64,000 nucleotides of DNA. It comes from Lachnospiraceae bacterium. Its GTDB lineage: Bacteria > Bacillota > Clostridia > Lachnospirales > Lachnospiraceae. The position numbers were made by a program, and so were the translations under genes. Under the pieces are notes generated by a model. That model was not told the DNA's origin and searched no databases. It saw only the letters and a list, made by a program, of their open reading frames with translations. Location: the NCBI GenBank assembly GCA_017938405.1, contig JAGBBP010000044.1, forward strand, positions 113,477-177,476. The letters are read 5' to 3'. Below are positions 61,629 to 64,000 of this stretch, piece by piece (the first letter of the stretch is position 1; the number at the start of each line of letters is the position of its first letter).

Positions 61629-62435
61629 CTACTCCGTTACATCTTTTGTTTCAGCCTTAGCAATTTCCGCATTTTTTTCCTTGCGAAGTCCAAAGAACAG
61701 TACCATTCCCACGCCTGCCGCAAAAATAAACAGGGAAATAAACTGGGATGTAGAAAGAATCCCCACATCGCCCCGCGGGTCACTTCGTAAAAACTCAATG
61801 AAAAATCTGCCGATACTATAAAACAGTAAATAACAACCTGCAATCACACCGTCTTTTCCGGTTTTGTATACTTTGTTTGCGATATATGCCAACAGGAAAA
61901 AGTGTGCAAAATCCGCCACACTCATAATCAGCTGGGTCGGAATCACCTTAACACCTACCATATTCTGATACACGGAATGATTAAACTCCATGCCGTACCA
62001 GGCATCCGTTTCCCTGCCGTAACAGCATCCCGCAAGAAAACAACCGATACGTCCGAAGCCCTGTGCCAGCGCAATGGACGGCATAACAATATCAAAGTAC
62101 TTTAAGAAATTCAACTTCTTAACTTTACAGTACACATATCCCGCAAGTATACCCCCGATAATACCGCCGTATACCACAAACCCGTACATCACATCCCGGA
62201 ACGACATCCGGCCCGCAAACAACTTCTCGTATTCCGTAATTACATACAGCACCTTCGCGCCTAAAAATCCACCGATTGCACACCAGATACCAAGGGGAAA
62301 AATCTGCTCTGCATCCAGTCCCTTTTTCGGTGCACGTTTCTCTGCCACATAAAACGCCATAACAACTCCGATGGCAATCATAAGACCGTAGCTGTATATC
62401 TTAATCGGTCCGATTTCAAACAAAATTTGTCTCAT
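61629..62435 (-). CDS. lgt: prolipoprotein diacylglyceryl transferase
   Basis: Adds diacylglycerol to the lipobox Cys of lipoproteins, as needed by the two lipoproteins in this window. 'FEIGPIKIYSYGLMIAIGV', 'YGGIIGGILAGYVYCKVKK', 'GRIGCFLAGCCYG' (the signature with catalytic Arg) and 'GRFFIEFLRSDPRG' are present; seven TM helices. I start at ATG 62435 (MRQILFEIGP) after AAAGGAATTAGGT; a GTG 9 codons upstream adds a charged stretch without a site. Length 268 aa. Confidence 0.95.
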   Translation of the reverse strand: MRQILFEIGPIKIYSYGLMIAIGVVMAFYVAEKRAPKKGLDAEQIFPLGIWCAIGGFLGAKVLYVITEYEKLFAGRMSFRDVMYGFVVYGGIIGGILAGYVYCKVKKLNFLKYFDIVMPSIALAQGFGRIGCFLAGCCYGRETDAWYGMEFNHSVYQNMVGVKVIPTQLIMSVADFAHFFLLAYIANKVYKTGKDGVIAGCYLLFYSIGRFFIEFLRSDPRGDVGILSTSQFISLFIFAAGVGMVLFFGLRKEKNAEIAKAETKDVTE

Positions 62436-62518
62436 ACCTAATTCCTTTCTTTTATCTCCCACATACTATCTATTTTAGCAGAGGTTATTTTTTTGTGCAA
62501 GGGTTGTCCCAAAATATT

Positions 62519-63757
62519 CTACGCTTCTTTCTGTCCGTACTTCTTTGCCAACAACACCAACAGCTCCACCGTCTTTTCCATGGCATCTACACTGGCATAT
62601 TCGAACCTACTGTGGAAGTTTGCACCACCGGTACAAAGATTCGGACACGGAAGCCCCATATAGGTCAGTCTTGCACCGTCAGTACCGCCGCGAATCGGCA
62701 TTACCTTCGGCTCTATTCCCAGTTCTTTCATAGCATCACAAGCAGACGTCACCAGATGCATATGGTCCGCAAGCTTTTCCTTCATGTTATAATAAGAATC
62801 TTCCAGTTCCACTACAACCGTACCCTCGCCGTACTTTTCGTTAAGGAACCGCACCGCATTCAAAAACATTGTTTTCTTCTCTTCAAACAAGGCTCTGTCA
62901 TGGTCACGGATAATGTACTCTGCTTCCGCTTCCTCCACCACACCGCTTAAACGATCCAGATGGAAAAAGCCCTCATACCCTTCCGTATACATTGGGTTCT
63001 GTTGTACCGGAAGAAGGCTCTGGAACTCCTGGGCAATGAGGAGTGCATTCTTCATCTTGCCCTTTGCGGAACCCGGATGCACATTTCTGCCGTAAATGTG
63101 TACCGTAGCCCCGGCTGCATTGAAATTCTCATACTCCAGTTCTCCCAAAGTTCCGCCGTCCACCGTATAGGCGTACTGCGCTCCGAACTTCGGAATATCG
63201 AAAAAGTCCGTGCCACAACCGATTTCTTCATCCGGTGTAAACCCGATACAAATCTTTCCGTGAGGCACCTCCGGATGGGCAAGCAAATACTCCGCCATGG
63301 CCATAATCTCCGCCACACCGGCCTTATCATCCGCACCTAAAAGTGTGGTGCCGTCGGTTACAATCAAATCCTGCCCCACAAGCTCCAAAAGTTCCGGGAA
63401 CTCCTCGGTGGACAGCCAAATATCTTTTTCCTCGTTTAACAACACATTCTTGCCGTCATAGTTTGCTACTCTCCGTGGCTTCACATTCTCGCCTGACACC
63501 GCCGGAGAAGTATCCATGTGAGAAATAAAGCCCAACGCCGGAGCCATCTCACAGCCCGTACTTGCCGGAATACTTGCATATACATAACAATGCTCCGTAT
63601 CATAGGTTACATCCGCAATTCCAAGGGCTGTAAGCTCCTCCACCAGCACTTTAGCAAGATTGTGTTGCTTTGCGGTACTCAGGGAAGTCCCCGTATAGTC
63701 ATCGGACTTGGTATCAATTTGTACATATCGTAAAAAACGGTCGATTACAGTGGTCAT
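62519..63757 (-). CDS. pepT: peptidase T (tripeptide aminopeptidase)
   Basis: M20B metallopeptidase that removes the N-terminal residue of tripeptides. '[20 protein letters not shown]' (first zinc His, Asp), '[20 protein letters not shown]' (bridging Asp), '[16 protein letters not shown]' (catalytic Glu-Glu), '[18 protein letters not shown]' and '[22 protein letters not shown]' (late His-equivalent region) are all present. 412 aa, normal length. Stand-alone. Confidence 0.95.
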   Translation of the reverse strand: MTTVIDRFLRYVQIDTKSDDYTGTSLSTAKQHNLAKVLVEELTALGIADVTYDTEHCYVYASIPASTGCEMAPALGFISHMDTSPAVSGENVKPRRVANYDGKNVLLNEEKDIWLSTEEFPELLELVGQDLIVTDGTTLLGADDKAGVAEIMAMAEYLLAHPEVPHGKICIGFTPDEEIGCGTDFFDIPKFGAQYAYTVDGGTLGELEYENFNAAGATVHIYGRNVHPGSAKGKMKNALLIAQEFQSLLPVQQNPMYTEGYEGFFHLDRLSGVVEEAEAEYIIRDHDRALFEEKKTMFLNAVRFLNEKYGEGTVVVELEDSYYNMKEKLADHMHLVTSACDAMKELGIEPKVMPIRGGTDGARLTYMGLPCPNLCTGGANFHSRFEYASVDAMEKTVELLVLLAKKYGQKEA

Positions 63758-63900
63758 AATTTGTTCTTTCCTTTCTTTTCCTTAATTGCTTCCTAATGGA
63801 AATACCTGATATTAGTGTACCATATTGGCAGGGAAATGTCACGAAAAAAGCACAGAAAAAGGGTTGTACACTTTAGATGGGGGTAAATAAAAAATAGAAT

Positions 63901-63975
63901 AGGCATAGGACTTCAATTCCTGTATAATTAAGTCACCACAACAAAACACACAGAAAGGATTGAAGCCTATGCCTA
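63901..63975 (+). promoter_or_regulatory. inverted repeat and promoter controlling transposase translation
   Basis: AGGCATAGGACTTCAATTCC (63901-63920) is nearly the reverse complement of GGATTGAAGCCTATGCCT (63958-63975), which contains the ribosome site and ATG. TATAAT at 63923-63928 lies between them, so the element's own transcript lacks the 5' arm. Confidence 0.65.
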
Positions 63976-64000
63976 TATATGATTTTATAACAGAACTCCT
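63969..64000 (+). CDS. transposase, first codons only
   Basis: ATG at 63969 after GAAAGGATTGAAGCCT; the visible residues are MPIYDFITEL. Open to the window edge. Similar starts occur in ISL3-family transposases, but ten residues are not enough to assign a family. Confidence 0.5.
   Translation, partial: MPIYDFITEL

Larger units (their letters stand above)
63866..64000 (+). mobile_element. left end of an insertion sequence (truncated by the window)
   Basis: From about GGGTTGTACACTTTAG at 63866 the sequence changes to an AT-rich non-coding stretch ending in the start of a transposase-like frame. The exact terminus is a guess; the other end is outside the window, so inverted ends and target duplication cannot be checked. 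The transposase start resembles ISL3-type proteins (DFITELL). Confidence 0.5.

Overview
The window looks like chromosomal DNA of an anaerobic Firmicute, most likely a Lachnospiraceae-type member of the Clostridia. This rests on gene content: a Gram-positive exosortase (XrtG) locus, a SpoVB-like flippase, YqeG, ZapA next to a U32 peptidase, RqcH, a MutS2-like ATPase and NAD(P)-glutamate dehydrogenase. A chemoreceptor and a YvyF-like protein suggest a motile cell. Most genes lie on the minus strand. I see no tRNA, rRNA, CRISPR array or prophage. The only mobile element is the left end of an insertion sequence cut by the right edge.

Layout. 1-8.5 kb: edge of a DUF4867-like gene, aspartokinase, a HAD-remnant/GNAT fusion, a small lipoprotein, EF-P, aroQ-aroK-yqeG, a YgiQ radical SAM protein and a Gfo/Idh oxidoreductase. 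8.5-17.6 kb: a LytTR regulator with a membrane partner, tyrA behind a clear promoter, a small membrane protein whose ribosome site lies in a terminator-like hairpin, an amidase with a SPOR-like tail, a glycerophosphodiesterase, two adjacent CobW-type GTPases (one with a duplicated His/Cys-rich metal loop, one with a YcgQ-like C-terminal domain), MscL and a DUF3298 lipoprotein. 17.7-25.9 kb: a seven-gene exosortase G operon with its own promoter. It holds a PTPS-domain/GT-C membrane protein, one C-terminally tagged secreted protein as the likely substrate, XrtG with its Cys/Arg/His triad, a membrane glycosyltransferase, a sensor with a ruined GGDEF-like domain, a second PTPS-like protein and a GT2-GtrA glycosyltransferase. 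Together they probably make, modify and anchor one surface glycoconjugate or protein.

26-43 kb: gdhA with a structured leader, a GH31 glucosidase, an XRE regulator with a palindrome between its -35 and -10, a flavodoxin-fold gene remnant, a heterodimeric ABC exporter, a GNAT, and a divergent pair formed by a Smr-less MutS2-like ATPase and RqcH. Between that pair lies an apparently independent ~214-nt structured RNA with promoter and terminator. Then come a PHP phosphatase, a DUF3990/HTH toxin-antitoxin-like pair headed by 33-bp tandem repeats, a GNAT, and a SAM methyltransferase behind a promoter, leader peptide, alternative hairpins and terminator.

43-64 kb: an aldo/keto reductase with an apparent A-tract frameshift, mnmA and iscS (tRNA thiolation), a DUF2812 protein, a SpoVB-like flippase, a diguanylate cyclase with a chemoreceptor, a NUDIX hydrolase, and an operon yvyF-like/ruvA/ruvB/zapA/U32 peptidase ending in a SEDS glycosyltransferase fused to a transpeptidase domain that has lost its catalytic motifs. 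The end carries an RNase H-like protein, a ThyX-like protein, lgt, pepT and the IS end.

All family calls come from reading motifs; no database search was run. Start codons were often moved inward from the longest frame where a Shine-Dalgarno sequence decided the matter.
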